A DNA stretch of 64,000 bases from Alphaproteobacteria bacterium (GCA_016125455.1 WGLS01000004.1:124001-188000); one strand, 5' to 3'; counted from the first letter of the stretch, positions 17,973 through 27,107 are shown. The notes: generated by a model not told the origin, from the sequence alone. Made by a program: numbers and translations.

Positions 17973-18419
17973 CTAGCGTCGGCCGCGGTCGCGGTCGCCG
18001 CGATCACGGTCACCCCGATCGCGATCGCCGCGATCACGGTCGCCTCTATCGCGATCACCGCGATCTCCCCGGTCGCCACGATCCCTGTCGGACTTGTCGC
18101 GGCGGCTGAGTACCGGCGATGGCTTATCATCATGTTCTTCGACGCGCAGCGTTAGGAAACGAAGCACGTCTTCGTTGATCTTCTCCTGCCGTTCGAGCTC
18201 ATGAATAGCGTCGGCGGGGGCCTCGATGTTCATGAGCGAGTAGTGGCCCTTGCGATTTTTCTTGATCTTGTACTGAAGATTTCTGAGGCCCCAGTACTCC
18301 GACTTGGCGATCTTGCCGCCATGGTCGGTGACGATTTTCTGAAGCGTTTCAGTCAATGCATCGACTTGCGCAGGCGAAATATCCTGTCGCGCAATAAAGA
18401 CGTGCTCATAGAGCGGCAT
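17973..18419 (-). CDS. rpsF: 30S ribosomal protein S6 (bS6) with Arg/Asp/Gly repeat tail
   Basis: Small-subunit protein that binds bS18. The globular part (residues 1 to about 100) begins [15 protein letters not shown] and contains [19 protein letters not shown]. The C-terminal extension of about 45 residues consists mostly of DRGDR-type repeats. E. coli bS6 carries a glutamate tail instead; charged tails rich in Arg and Asp are known from other alphaproteobacteria. ATG 18419 is chosen because GGAGGAG precedes it by about 5 bases and the next 10 upstream residues are not S6-like. First gene of the operon. Confidence 0.96.
   Translation of the reverse strand: MPLYEHVFIARQDISPAQVDALTETLQKIVTDHGGKIAKSEYWGLRNLQYKIKKNRKGHYSLMNIEAPADAIHELERQEKINEDVLRFLTLRVEEHDDKPSPVLSRRDKSDRDRGDRGDRGDRDRGDRDRGDRDRGDRDRGDRDRGRR
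17985..18090 (-). repeat. Degenerate 15-base tandem repeat encoding the bS6 tail
   Basis: The 3' end of rpsF is made of about six imperfect copies of a 15-base unit that encodes RDRGD on the minus strand. On the plus strand it reads as alternating cggtcgccgcgatca-like blocks. Copies differ at silent and replacement positions, so the array is old enough to have diverged but could still change length by slippage in frame. Confidence 0.75.
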
Positions 18420-18516
18420 TAAGGCTCCTCCACTTGACGGCGGCGACATCGTTCGGGCGGAGCGGCCCGGGATGCCGTCGGTTCAATGTCGTGTCGGGAC
18501 CATCCCGCGCGCCGTC

Positions 18517-18537
18517 CTGAAGCCACCAAGGCTTCAG
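18517..18537. other. Perfect hairpin in the rpsF-fabD intergenic region
   Basis: CTGAAGCC (18517-18524) and GGCTTCAG (18530-18537) form a perfect 8-base-pair stem with a 5-base loop. It would lie about 100 bases upstream of rpsF in its leader. There is no T tract, so it is not an intrinsic terminator. The rpsF leader in many bacteria binds the S6:S18 complex; I cannot show that this hairpin has that structure. Confidence 0.3.
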
Positions 18538-18692
18538 TTCGTCGACTTGACCGCCGTTCGAAGATGCGGCCGATAGCGCAAAGCTACCTTTTGCGCAAGC
18601 TGCCGCGGCCATTTCCGGCGCGCGCCCGCCCTACGCACTTGCCAAGGGGCGCATGGCTTGCAACTGAGCAGGAGATTTCAGGAGGTGCGTGA

Positions 18693-19631
18693 ATGGCCAG
18701 AGCGCTCATTTTTCCGGGTCAGGGGAGCCAGACTGTTGGCATGGGACAGGCGCTTGCGGCGGATTTTCCGATCGCCCGAGCGGTATTTGAGGAAGTTGAT
18801 GAAGCGCTCGGACGAAGGCTGACCTCGGTGATGTGGGAAGGCCCGGTGGAGGCTTTGAACCTGACCACAAACACCCAGCCAGCCTTGATGGCCCATTCGG
18901 TGGCCGCCGCGAGGGTCCTGAAGTCGGAATGCGGGATCGACGTCGCCGAATGTGCGTTTGTCGCCGGGCATTCGCTGGGCGAGTATTCCGCGCTTTGCGT
19001 TGCCGGCGCGATGTCGCTGGCCCAAGCTGCCCGTCTTCTCCAGGTTCGTGGGGAGGCAATGCTTGAGGCGTCGCCCGCAGGGGTCGGGGCAATGGTCGCG
19101 CTGCTTGGCGTTTCGATTGAGCAAGCAGAGGAGGCGATCGCCTCAACTCCAGGCGACGGCGTTCTCGAAATCGCAAACGACAATGCGCCGGGTCAGGTCG
19201 TGCTTTCTGGCGGACGCGCGAGAGTCGAAGCGCTTGCATCAAACGCCCGCGCGCTGGGGATCAAGATGGCGAAGCTCCTGCCGGTTTCGGGCGCATTCCA
19301 CTCCTCCCTGATGGCGCCGGCAGCCGCGACGATGGCCAATGAACTCGCCGTTGCTTCGATTGATTCACCCGCCGCGCCGCTTGTTGCAAACGTAACGGCG
19401 CAACCGACAGGCGATCCTGATGAAATCAAGGACCTACTAGTACGGCAGGTGACTGGCCGCGTCCGCTGGACGGAAAGCGTTACATACATGGCGGCCCATG
19501 GCGCGAGGGATTTCGTCGAAATCGGCCCGGGCCGGATCCTCGCCGGCATGGTTCGCCGGATCGCAAAGGATGCAACCGTTTCCTGCGTTGGCGAACCCAA
19601 CGATATTGCGGCGTTTCACGCCAATGCCTAA
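18693..19631 (+). CDS. fabD: Malonyl-CoA:ACP transacylase
   Basis: Loads malonyl groups onto ACP for type II fatty acid synthesis; cytosolic, 312 residues. FPGQGSQTVGMG occupies residues 7-18, the nucleophile elbow GHSLGEY places the serine at 94, and the catalytic histidine lies in GAFHSSLM (His203). A strong AGGAGGTG ribosome binding site precedes ATG 18693. First gene of the fabD-fabG-acpP-fabF run, 24 bases before fabG. Confidence 0.97.
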   Translation: MARALIFPGQGSQTVGMGQALAADFPIARAVFEEVDEALGRRLTSVMWEGPVEALNLTTNTQPALMAHSVAAARVLKSECGIDVAECAFVAGHSLGEYSALCVAGAMSLAQAARLLQVRGEAMLEASPAGVGAMVALLGVSIEQAEEAIASTPGDGVLEIANDNAPGQVVLSGGRARVEALASNARALGIKMAKLLPVSGAFHSSLMAPAAATMANELAVASIDSPAAPLVANVTAQPTGDPDEIKDLLVRQVTGRVRWTESVTYMAAHGARDFVEIGPGRILAGMVRRIAKDATVSCVGEPNDIAAFHANA

Positions 19632-19655
19632 ATCACGCTGAAGATTGGAGATCAA

Positions 19656-20393
19656 ATGTTTGATCTGACTGGAAAATGCGCACTTGTGACTGGCGCGAGC
19701 GGCGGCATCGGCGGGGCTATTGCCGAAGCCCTTCACGCCCAAGGCGCGACAGTTGCCGTTTCGGGAACCAATGCTGACAGGCTTGCCGCGCTGGTCGATA
19801 AGCTCGGCGAACGGGCATCCGCCGTACCTTGCAATCTTGCGGATCTCGACGCCGTAGACGCGTTGCCGAAGCAGGCCGCAGACGCGCTTGGCGGCCTCCA
19901 CATCGTCGTGTCGAATGCCGGCGTCACCAGGGACGGCCTCCTCATGATGATGAAGCCCGCTCAATGGGACGAAGTGCTGGCGATCAACCTGACCGCCTAC
20001 TTTCGGTTGACCAAGGCGGCGCTCCGCGGCCTGACAAAGCAACGGCACGGACGGATCATCGGAATTACGTCGGTCGTTGGCGTGACTGGCAATCCAGGGC
20101 AGGCCAACTACGCAGCCTCCAAAGCCGGAATGATCGGGTACTCCAAGTCCCTCGCCGCAGAAGTTGCCTCCCGCAATGTCACGATCAATTGCATCGCGCC
20201 GGGGTTTATAGCGACGGCGATGACCGACGCCCTTAATGAAGACCAGCGCGCGGCGATTCTCGGGCGGATCCCGGCCGGCCGCATGGGCGATCCCGACGAT
20301 ATCGCTGCCGCCGCGGTATATCTCGCCAGTGATGAAGCGCGGTATGTCACTGGCCAGACGCTCCACGTCAATGGCGGGATGGCGATGATCTAG
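19656..20393 (+). CDS. fabG: 3-oxoacyl-ACP reductase
   Basis: NADPH-dependent short-chain dehydrogenase that reduces beta-ketoacyl-ACP; 245 residues. Cofactor motif TGASGGIGG at 12-20, NAG structural motif at 87-89, and the catalytic Ser139, Tyr152 and Lys156 (in YAASK). The C-terminal VTGQTLHVNGGMAMI is typical of FabG. GGAGATC precedes the ATG. Position between fabD and acpP confirms the assignment within a family that is otherwise broad. Confidence 0.97.
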   Translation: MFDLTGKCALVTGASGGIGGAIAEALHAQGATVAVSGTNADRLAALVDKLGERASAVPCNLADLDAVDALPKQAADALGGLHIVVSNAGVTRDGLLMMMKPAQWDEVLAINLTAYFRLTKAALRGLTKQRHGRIIGITSVVGVTGNPGQANYAASKAGMIGYSKSLAAEVASRNVTINCIAPGFIATAMTDALNEDQRAAILGRIPAGRMGDPDDIAAAAVYLASDEARYVTGQTLHVNGGMAMI

Positions 20394-20659
20394 GCTCCGG
20401 CGGCGCCCTTTGCGGGGTGGCGTTGCCTTGCCAACCAATTTGCCGTAAGCGCCCTCCGACTTGGCCTATGCGTAAGGATTGCGGCGGCTCGGGTTTTCGT
20501 TGACGGTCGTCCAGTTGCTGGCCGGAGAAGAGGCCCAGACGAAGCGATCGGGTCCGCGAATCGTCCGGATACGGCGAACGGCCGTCGAGGCGAGGGCGTC
20601 GAAGGTAAGAACGGTTGATGCGCTGCGGCGCCGACCAGCGCTTGAGAAGGAGCATTCTG

Positions 20660-20896
20660 ATGTCTGATTTTGCGGAACGCGTGACGAAGATCGTCGTTGA
20701 GCACCTCGACGTCGACCCAGCCAAAGTCGATCCGAAGGCTAGCTTTATCGATGACCTTGGCGCCGACAGCCTCGACACCGTCGAGCTCGTGATGGCGTTC
20801 GAAGAGGAATTTGACGTCGAGATTCCGGACGACGCCGCGGAAACTATTCAAACGGTAGGCGATGCGATCAAGTTCATTCAGGAACAGAAGAACTGA
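20660..20896 (+). CDS. acpP: Acyl carrier protein
   Basis: Small acidic carrier of fatty-acyl chains, 78 residues. The phosphopantetheine attachment serine is Ser37 in the [12 protein letters not shown] motif. ATG 20660 follows GAAGGAG at about 20647-20653; upstream in-frame residues are not ACP-like. The 266-base gap after fabG holds no gene I can support and probably contains an acpP promoter, in keeping with the high expression of ACP. Confidence 0.97.
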   Translation: MSDFAERVTKIVVEHLDVDPAKVDPKASFIDDLGADSLDTVELVMAFEEEFDVEIPDDAAETIQTVGDAIKFIQEQKN

Positions 20897-21050
20897 AGCA
20901 AGCAGCGTCGTCTTCAGCGCCACGCGGCGAGGCTTGACGACAAATCCGCGATCCTGGCGGGCTGCTCGCGCGTTACCTGATGATGTCCTGTAGCGCTAAT
21001 CCCGGTATCCTCCTGGAAGCCGAAATCAGGCGTTTGGCGAGGGTGGTTCG

Positions 21051-22352
21051 ATGAAACGTGCGGTCATAACCGGCTTCGGAATGGTGTCGCCCCTCGCTGG
21101 ATCGGTCGAGCCGAGTTGGCGTCGGTTGATCGCGGGAGAGGCGGCTGCAGGTCCGATCGACAAGTTCGACGCGTCAGACTATCCCTGCCGCATTGCAGCA
21201 GCAGTGCCTAAGGCCAACGGCGCTGGCGGCGGTCGCGCGCTGATCGATGCGGGCGCGGCAGACGAAACGTTCAACCCGGATGATTGGGTCTCGTCAAAAG
21301 ACCAGCGCCGGATGGACGAATTTATCGTATTCGGCATTGCCGCCGCCGAGATGGCCTTCCGTCATTCCGGCATCGAGCTCAGAAGCGAGGACGAACGTGA
21401 ACGTACCGGCGTCCTTGTCGGGGCGGGCATTGGCGGATTGCCGGGTATCGAAACAAACGTCCTTGCGCTGCACAACCAGGGACACCGACGAGTTTCTCCG
21501 TTCTTCGTCACCGGCTCGCTCATCAATCTCGTGTCAGGTCAGGTTTCGATCCGCCTCGGCCTTAAGGGTCCGAATCATGCCGTCGTAACAGCGTGTTCGT
21601 CTGGGGCCCACGCCATCGGCGACGCGGCCCGGCTTGTGATGCTTGGCGATGCCGATGTCATGATCGCCGGCGGCGCGGAATCGACAATATCCCCGATCGG
21701 GATCGCCGGCTTTTGCGCCTGCAAGGCGCTTACGACTCACTTCAACGGTACGCCCGAAAGAGCCTCACGACCCTATGACCAAGATCGCGATGGCTTCCTG
21801 ATGGGCGAAGGCGCCGGCATGGTCGTCGTCGAGGAAATGGAGAGGGCGAAAGCGCGCGGCGCAACAATATACGCCGAGATAGTCGGGTACGGACTTTCCG
21901 GCGACGCCTACCACGTCACGGCCCCTGCTGAAGACGGCGGCGGCGCGTTCCGCGCGATGCGGATGGCCCTGAACCGGGCAGGGCTTGAGCCGCGCCATAT
22001 CGACTACGTCAATGCGCACGGCACGTCGACGCCGAAAGGCGATGAAATTGAGGTTCGAGCGGTTGAGCGGCTGTTCGGCGATGTAGCTGACGGCCTTGTC
22101 ATGTCCTCGACAAAATCTTCGACCGGACACTTGTTGGGGGCTGCAGGGGCCGTCGAGGCGGTGTTTTCGCTACTTGCGATCCGTGACGGGATCGCGCCGC
22201 CGACCATCAACCTTGACAACCCATCGGTGGATACGCCGATCAATCTTGTGGCGAACGCAGCCATTAGAAGGCCCATTGACACCGTGTTGTCGAACTCGTT
22301 CGGGTTCGGCGGCACAAACGCCTGCTTGGTGTTGAGGCGGTTCGACGACTAA
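21051..22352 (+). CDS. fabF: Beta-ketoacyl-ACP synthase II
   Basis: Condensing enzyme that elongates acyl-ACP with malonyl-ACP; 433 residues. The active-site cysteine is Cys182 in VVTACSSGAHAIGDA; the two histidines lie in NAHGTSTPKGDEIE and TGHLLGAAGAVEA, and the C-terminal NSFGFGGTNACLV loop is intact. A short insertion after residue 55 (NGAGGGRALIDAGAADETF) is slightly longer than in E. coli but usual in alphaproteobacteria. Follows acpP by 154 bases. Confidence 0.96.
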   Translation: MKRAVITGFGMVSPLAGSVEPSWRRLIAGEAAAGPIDKFDASDYPCRIAAAVPKANGAGGGRALIDAGAADETFNPDDWVSSKDQRRMDEFIVFGIAAAEMAFRHSGIELRSEDERERTGVLVGAGIGGLPGIETNVLALHNQGHRRVSPFFVTGSLINLVSGQVSIRLGLKGPNHAVVTACSSGAHAIGDAARLVMLGDADVMIAGGAESTISPIGIAGFCACKALTTHFNGTPERASRPYDQDRDGFLMGEGAGMVVVEEMERAKARGATIYAEIVGYGLSGDAYHVTAPAEDGGGAFRAMRMALNRAGLEPRHIDYVNAHGTSTPKGDEIEVRAVERLFGDVADGLVMSSTKSSTGHLLGAAGAVEAVFSLLAIRDGIAPPTINLDNPSVDTPINLVANAAIRRPIDTVLSNSFGFGGTNACLVLRRFDD

Positions 22353-22402
22353 GCTGGCGTTGGGCGCCGGCAGAGAATCGGCATTGCGAATGGGTGGCGG
22401 CG

Positions 22403-23434
22403 ATGCGGTCATTTTTTGTCTTCATTTTCGTCCTGGCGATCATCGCCGTGGTCGCCGCCGGTGGCGGGGCATTCGTCGTGCGCCAGGAAATGATGCGCCC
22501 AGGGCCGCACGCCGGTGACGTAACGGTGCTCTTGAAAGAAGGCGCTTCGGTAAAGGCGATTGCTGAGCAGCTCGAAGATGCCGGGGTCTTGCGCCAGCCG
22601 ATCCTGTTCGTCGCCGCGGTGCGGCTGAAGGGGGTCGATAGCGTCCTGAAGGCGGGAGAATACCGAATTCCCGTGGGAACAAGCGTTTGGGAGCTTGTCG
22701 ATCTGATCGTCGCCGGCAAGAGCATCCTTCATTATCTGACAGTCGCCGAAGGGCTGACAACCTCCCAGACGCTCAAGGTCGTCGTCGAGAATGAAGAACT
22801 GACAGGGGAGCTTACGCTTTCGCCGGGCGAGGGGGAGCTACTGCCGGAAACATACGCATTTACGCGTGGCGAGACGCGGGATCAGATCGTTGCGCGGATG
22901 ATGAAGGCGCAAAAGACGTTGATTGACTCCGCGTGGAATGACCGCGCCCTTGAACTGCCGATTTCGACTCGTGAGGAAGCGGTAATTCTGGCGTCCATTG
23001 TGGAGAAGGAGACAGGCGTCGCCAGCGAACGGCCAAGGATTGCCGCTGTGTTCGTCAATCGCCTGAAGCGCGGCATGCGCCTTGAGTCGGACCCGACCAT
23101 CATCTATGGCCTGACCCGCGGCGAGCCGCTCGGCCGGGGCCTGCGGGTGAGCGAGATCAAGAAAGAGACGCCGTACAACACCTATCGAATCTCCGGCCTG
23201 CCGCCGACTCCGATTGCGAATCCCGGGCGCGATTCCATCCTTGCGGTCCTTAATCCTGCGGACACGAACGATCTGTTTTTCGTGGCGGACGGGTCCGGCG
23301 GCCATGCTTTTGCTGAAACGCTCGCTGAGCATAATCGCAACGTCGCCGAATGGCGTCGTATCGAAAAGGAAAGGCGCTCTGCGCCGGCGAAGTCGGCAAT
23401 CAAATCTGAAGCCGACAAAGAGCCGGCGAACTAG
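22403..23434 (+). CDS. mltG: Endolytic murein transglycosylase MltG
   Basis: Inner-membrane lytic transglycosylase that cuts nascent glycan strands near their ends. The 343-residue product has one N-terminal transmembrane helix (residues 3-25), a LysM-like segment (VTVLLKEGASVKAIAEQL) and the catalytic YceG domain. The catalytic Glu lies in ILASIVEKET, followed by VFVNRLKRGMRLESDPT, and the substrate-groove motif ISGLPPTPIANPG is present. A GTG start 3 codons upstream (22394) is possible. The yicC ATG begins one base after the stop. Confidence 0.93.
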   Translation: MRSFFVFIFVLAIIAVVAAGGGAFVVRQEMMRPGPHAGDVTVLLKEGASVKAIAEQLEDAGVLRQPILFVAAVRLKGVDSVLKAGEYRIPVGTSVWELVDLIVAGKSILHYLTVAEGLTTSQTLKVVVENEELTGELTLSPGEGELLPETYAFTRGETRDQIVARMMKAQKTLIDSAWNDRALELPISTREEAVILASIVEKETGVASERPRIAAVFVNRLKRGMRLESDPTIIYGLTRGEPLGRGLRVSEIKKETPYNTYRISGLPPTPIANPGRDSILAVLNPADTNDLFFVADGSGGHAFAETLAEHNRNVAEWRRIEKERRSAPAKSAIKSEADKEPAN

Positions 23435-23435
23435 A

Positions 23436-24341
23436 ATGGCTGACGATCCGGACCACGCCTTATGCTTGCATTCAATGACGGGTTTTGGGCGATCGAACGG
23501 CAATGTCGCCGGCGTCAGCTGGAACTGGGAGCTCAGAAGCGTGAACTCTCGCGGGCTGGAGGTCAGGTTCAGGTTGCCGGTGGGTTGCGACCGCGTTGAA
23601 GCAGAATGCAGAAAACGGTTGTCGGGTCGCGTGACCAGAGGCGCTGTATCTTGCCTTCTTACGACGGCGACCGTGTCAGGCCCGTCTTCGTTCAACGTGA
23701 ACCGGGAAGCGCTCGAGGTGGCCCTGGAAGCGATTGCATCGGTCCGCAGCAGGATTGAAACCGCACCGCCTCGCCCGGAAGCGATACTTGCATTGCGAGG
23801 CGTTCTTGAGGGCGCTAATCCTGAACTGGTTCTTGATGATGACGTTATCGTCGACGGTTTCATCAAGGGATTTGATGCAGCGCTTGAGGCTCTGGTCAAC
23901 GCCCGTCTCGAAGAAGGCGCTTCGCTCCGAAGCATCGTTACGGCGCAACTCTTTGAGATTGATCGTCTTGTTTCGGCGGCGGAAAAGCTTGCCGGAACGA
24001 CGGCAACGGCCCTGAAGGATCGCCTGGCGGCTCAACTGCGCGAACTGATCGAGGTTGAAAAACTAGCGCCGGAGCGACTGGCCCAGGAGGCGGCTTTGTT
24101 GGCGGTTAAGGCTGACGTCCGCGAAGAACTGGATCGACTTCGAGCGCATGTAATATCGGCGCGCGACCTCATCGCAAGGCCAGGCGCTGCAGGACGCAAG
24201 CTCGATTTTCTCACTCAAGAATTTAACCGCGAAGCCAACACTTTGTGCGCAAAGGCGCCGAACCTGGAGCTGAAACAGATCGGCCTCGACCTAAAGGCCG
24301 TGATTGATCAACTACGTGAGCAGGCGCAAAACGTTGAGTGA
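23436..24341 (+). CDS. yicC: YicC family endoribonuclease/stress protein
   Basis: A 301-residue member of the YicC/YloC family, metal-dependent endoribonucleases implicated in small-RNA decay. The family N-terminus SMTGFGRSNG, then WELRSVNSRGLEVRFRLP, is clear, as is the C-terminal block GRKLDFLTQEFNREANTLCAKA. The start at 23436 lies one base after the mltG stop, and an AAAGAG site sits about 14 bases upstream. The long upstream open frame overlaps mltG and is not YicC-like. It overlaps gmk by 26 bases if gmk begins at 24316. Confidence 0.93.
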   Translation: MADDPDHALCLHSMTGFGRSNGNVAGVSWNWELRSVNSRGLEVRFRLPVGCDRVEAECRKRLSGRVTRGAVSCLLTTATVSGPSSFNVNREALEVALEAIASVRSRIETAPPRPEAILALRGVLEGANPELVLDDDVIVDGFIKGFDAALEALVNARLEEGASLRSIVTAQLFEIDRLVSAAEKLAGTTATALKDRLAAQLRELIEVEKLAPERLAQEAALLAVKADVREELDRLRAHVISARDLIARPGAAGRKLDFLTQEFNREANTLCAKAPNLELKQIGLDLKAVIDQLREQAQNVE

Positions 24342-24993
24342 TGAAGCGCGGCATCAGATCGGCGCGCGCGGCGAACGCCGTGGGCTGATGATGATCCTTT
24401 CCAGCCCGTCCGGCGCCGGCAAGACAACTCTTGCAGCGCGTCTGCTTGCTTCAGATCCGCAGCTGAACCTTTCGATTTCAGCGACGACCCGGCCGCCGCG
24501 GCCAGGGGAACAGGAAGGCGAAGACTACTACTTCAAGTCAATTGCCGAGTTCGAGCGGATGCGATCAGTAGGCGCATTTCTCGAGTCGGCGCTTGTTTTC
24601 GGCAACTACTACGGCACGCCTAGGGAGCCGGTGGAGGCCGCGCTTTCAGCAGGCCGCGACGTCCTCTTCGACATTGACTGGCAAGGGGCGCAGCAGGTCT
24701 CGCAGCGATCGCCCAATGATGTGGTGAAGGTCTTTATTTTACCGCCATCGCGTGTCGAACTCGAAAGACGGCTTCGCGCCCGGAAGGCGGACCCGGAGGA
24801 GGTTGTTCGCAATAGAATGGCGAAGGCGGACTCCGAGATATCGCATTGGGCGGAGTACGACTACGTTATCGTCAACGACGATCTCGACGAATCAGAGCGG
24901 CGGTTGAAGGCGATCCTGACCGCCGAACGGTCGCGACGCGACCGTCAGGTGGGCCTGCATGACTTTGTTAGACGGATGCTCCGTGATTCCTGA
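24316..24993 (+). CDS. gmk: Guanylate kinase
   Basis: Phosphorylates GMP to GDP; cytosolic, about 225 residues. P-loop SSPSGAGKTTL near residues 29-39, GMP-binding residues in SISATTRPPRPGE and DYYF, FGNYYGTP, and DVLFDIDWQGAQQV are all standard. The start is uncertain: GTG 24316 gives an N-terminus similar to other alphaproteobacterial enzymes; TTG 24304, TTG 24334 or ATG 24385 are alternatives. The overlap with yicC indicates co-translation. Confidence 0.95.
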   Translation: MSRRKTLSDEARHQIGARGERRGLMMILSSPSGAGKTTLAARLLASDPQLNLSISATTRPPRPGEQEGEDYYFKSIAEFERMRSVGAFLESALVFGNYYGTPREPVEAALSAGRDVLFDIDWQGAQQVSQRSPNDVVKVFILPPSRVELERRLRARKADPEEVVRNRMAKADSEISHWAEYDYVIVNDDLDESERRLKAILTAERSRRDRQVGLHDFVRRMLRDS

Positions 24994-25019
24994 GTTGACC
25001 TTGGCCGTTTGATCCGTCG

Positions 25020-25679
25020 CTAATTTGTCGCCATGTTCGCGATAAAACGATCCGCCTCGGCAATCGACTCGTTCATTTCGGCGATCAGGAGCTCAATTCG
25101 TTGCTCGATTTCGACGCGCTCGGATTCCAGCGAAGCAATCGCGCGGGCATTTAGATTGTGTTTCAGGTAGAGAACCTGATCATTGTAGAGCGCAAGAACC
25201 GGGTCCATTTTCCCCGAGGCGCGGGTCATCGCGCTCATCAACGCCTCGAATTCGAGCTTCGTGCGCGTCAGTTGGCGCTCTGACTGGGCCCGGAGATCAG
25301 GGCTGGAATATTGTTTCAGCTCTGTTTCCCATTCGCGAAAAAGCCGCCGTCCGACGTCGTCTACGGACTTGACGCGCGCCCGTACGTCATTCGCCTGTTT
25401 TTCCGCACGGCCATAGGATGCGCTCAGCTTGTCGTAATTGCGCTCGAGGTCGCCGCCGTCAAAGTCTACGAGCGACTTAAATTCATCGAGCGCGGTGGCG
25501 AAAACCTGCTGCGCTTCTGCTTGCTCTCCGCGGGCATCCTTCACGCGATCGACGAGAATGTCGCGCTTTTCGACGCCAAACTGCTCCATGGTGGCGTAGT
25601 ATGTTGACGCGCAGCTGGCGGCGCCAACGGCAATCGCGGCAAGAAGGGCCGCAGCGATCGGTTTGCGTCGATTGGTCAT
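25020..25679 (-). CDS. DUF2959 family exported (lipo)protein
   Basis: A 219-residue exported protein. A signal peptide ends with VGAASCAS, which resembles a lipobox although Ala rather than Leu is at -3, so lipid attachment at Cys23 is likely but not certain. The following TYYATMEQFGVEKRDILVDRVKDA is the signature of DUF2959. The rest is strongly predicted to be coiled coil (long heptad-like stretches of Glu, Arg and Leu). Function is not established for the family. It faces gmk convergently, with 26 bases between the stops, and diverges from lemA. Confidence 0.82.
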   Translation of the reverse strand: MTNRRKPIAAALLAAIAVGAASCASTYYATMEQFGVEKRDILVDRVKDARGEQAEAQQVFATALDEFKSLVDFDGGDLERNYDKLSASYGRAEKQANDVRARVKSVDDVGRRLFREWETELKQYSSPDLRAQSERQLTRTKLEFEALMSAMTRASGKMDPVLALYNDQVLYLKHNLNARAIASLESERVEIEQRIELLIAEMNESIAEADRFIANMATN

Positions 25680-25819
25680 GGCGGTCCCCGTTTAGCCTCC
25701 CTGAACTAGTGATTCTCGTTCGTGAATCACGACTCAAGCGCTTATAACCCAATAGTAGCCCACGAAGCCACGGGTGCGGCGTCCGGACACGGCGCCGACA
25801 AATAATGGAGCTTTTAGAC

Positions 25820-26386
25820 ATGTCGGGATTCTGGATCTTCATTGCGGCAGTCGGCGCAATCGGCCTTTTCGTCGTCTTCACCTACAACCGCATTGTCGCG
25901 CTTAATCAGCGGGCGGATCAAGCGTTTGCGGATGTCGATGTCCAGTTGAAGCAACGACATGACCTGATCCCCAATCTTGTCGAAACCGTCAAAGGCTACG
26001 CCTCGCACGAAAAGGAGACGCTCGACGCTGTCATTTCGGCGCGAAACAGCGCTGTTGCCGCATCGGGCCCTGCTCAACAGGGCGCTGCAGAAGGCGCGCT
26101 CGGCGCGGCGCTCGGCCGTCTGTTCGCTCTTGCCGAGGCCTATCCCGACCTGAAAGCCAATACGAACTTCCTCGAGCTTCAGCGCGAGCTTTCAGATGTT
26201 GAGAACAAACTCGCCGCCGCTCGCAGGTTCTTCAACAGTGCAATCCAGGAATTCAATACGATCATCGAACAAATTCCGGGAAACTTCATCGCGCCAATGG
26301 GCGGCTTCAAGAAGCGGGAGTTCTTTGAGATCCCGGAAGGGTCGCGCGCGGCGCTCGATGCGCCTCCCAACGTTTCTTTTAATTGA
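25820..26386 (+). CDS. lemA: LemA family membrane protein
   Basis: A 188-residue protein with one N-terminal membrane helix followed by the long helical bundle of the LemA family: TYNRIVALNQRADQAFADVD, then LKQRHDLIPNLVETVKGYA with HEKETLDAV, and ELQRELSDVENKLAAARRF. ATG 25820 has GGAG 9 bases upstream. LemA proteins are commonly paired with M48-type membrane proteases or TPM-domain proteins. Here an M48 protease gene lies two genes downstream, with a racemase-family gene in between. Confidence 0.92.
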   Translation: MSGFWIFIAAVGAIGLFVVFTYNRIVALNQRADQAFADVDVQLKQRHDLIPNLVETVKGYASHEKETLDAVISARNSAVAASGPAQQGAAEGALGAALGRLFALAEAYPDLKANTNFLELQRELSDVENKLAAARRFFNSAIQEFNTIIEQIPGNFIAPMGGFKKREFFEIPEGSRAALDAPPNVSFN

Positions 26387-26399
26387 CGGAGCCTATAGC

Positions 26400-27101
26400 G
26401 TGGCGCGTCTTCTGGGACTTATTGGTGGCGTCAGCCCGCAGTCGACGCCGATCTACTATCGTCACCTGAACGATGCCGCCCAGGCATCGCGGGGCGGCGA
26501 CAGTTCAATGCCGCTGCTATTGTATGCCCTCGATTACGGCGTCATGGCGGGGCATTACCACGCCGGTCGATGGGATGAGTTCAGGGCCGAGGTGGTCGCC
26601 GCTGCTGAGCGATTGAATGCCGGCGGCGCGACCGCGCTCGTAATTACCTCGAACACAACTCATATCGCGGCGGAAGCGGCGTCCAGTGCGACAGGCCTGC
26701 CGGTTATACATATTATTGATGCATTGGCGGCTACCTTGAAGAAGGATGACATCCGCAGGCCGCTTCTGCTTGGCACGCAGTTTGTCATGGAGGGTGACTA
26801 TTACCTTCAGGCATTCGAGCGCAGGTTTGGCGCAGCGCCGATGGTTCCCGATCCAGTTGACCGCGCCCTTGTCAGTAAGATTATCTTCGAGGAATTGGCG
26901 CGCGGCGTCGTAAGGGCTCAGTCGCGCGAAGACATCCAGCTCGTACTGGCTCGCGCCGCGGCGAATGGCGCTGACGCCGTCATTTTGGGTTGTACGGAGC
27001 TTTGCATGATCTGCGATGACGCTGAAGGTCGATTGCCGAGCTACGACACGACACTGATCCATGCCCGCGCAGCGGCAAGCTACGCCTTGCGTCGCGAGTA
27101 G
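26400..27101 (+). CDS. Aspartate/glutamate racemase family protein lacking the first catalytic Cys
   Basis: A 233-residue protein of the PLP-independent Asp/Glu racemase family. N-terminus LLGLIGGVSPQSTPIYYRHLND is typical (usually GGMSPEST). The first catalytic position, normally Cys in the CNT-H motif, is Ser84 in VITSNTTH; the second, Cys198 in ILGCTELCMI, is intact. E. coli YgeA also lacks the first thiol (it has Thr), so the change may define specificity rather than inactivate. GTG 26400 follows GGAG by 8 bases and starts exactly at the conserved N-terminus. It lies 13 bases after lemA and 6 bases before the protease gene, so all three are probably one operon. Confidence 0.85.
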   Translation: MARLLGLIGGVSPQSTPIYYRHLNDAAQASRGGDSSMPLLLYALDYGVMAGHYHAGRWDEFRAEVVAAAERLNAGGATALVITSNTTHIAAEAASSATGLPVIHIIDALAATLKKDDIRRPLLLGTQFVMEGDYYLQAFERRFGAAPMVPDPVDRALVSKIIFEELARGVVRAQSREDIQLVLARAAANGADAVILGCTELCMICDDAEGRLPSYDTTLIHARAAASYALRRE

Positions 27102-27107
27102 ACTGCA

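Noticed and set aside
17985-18090. Short regular repeats resembling a CRISPR array
   Set aside because: Units are 15 bases without spacers and are in frame within rpsF, encoding its charged tail.
19437-20438. A 333-codon minus-strand open frame opposite fabD and fabG
   Set aside because: It is the mirror of two certain genes; composition is not protein-like and there is no ribosome binding site.
22838-23935. A 365-codon minus-strand open frame opposite mltG and yicC
   Set aside because: Same reason: shadow of two well-supported genes.
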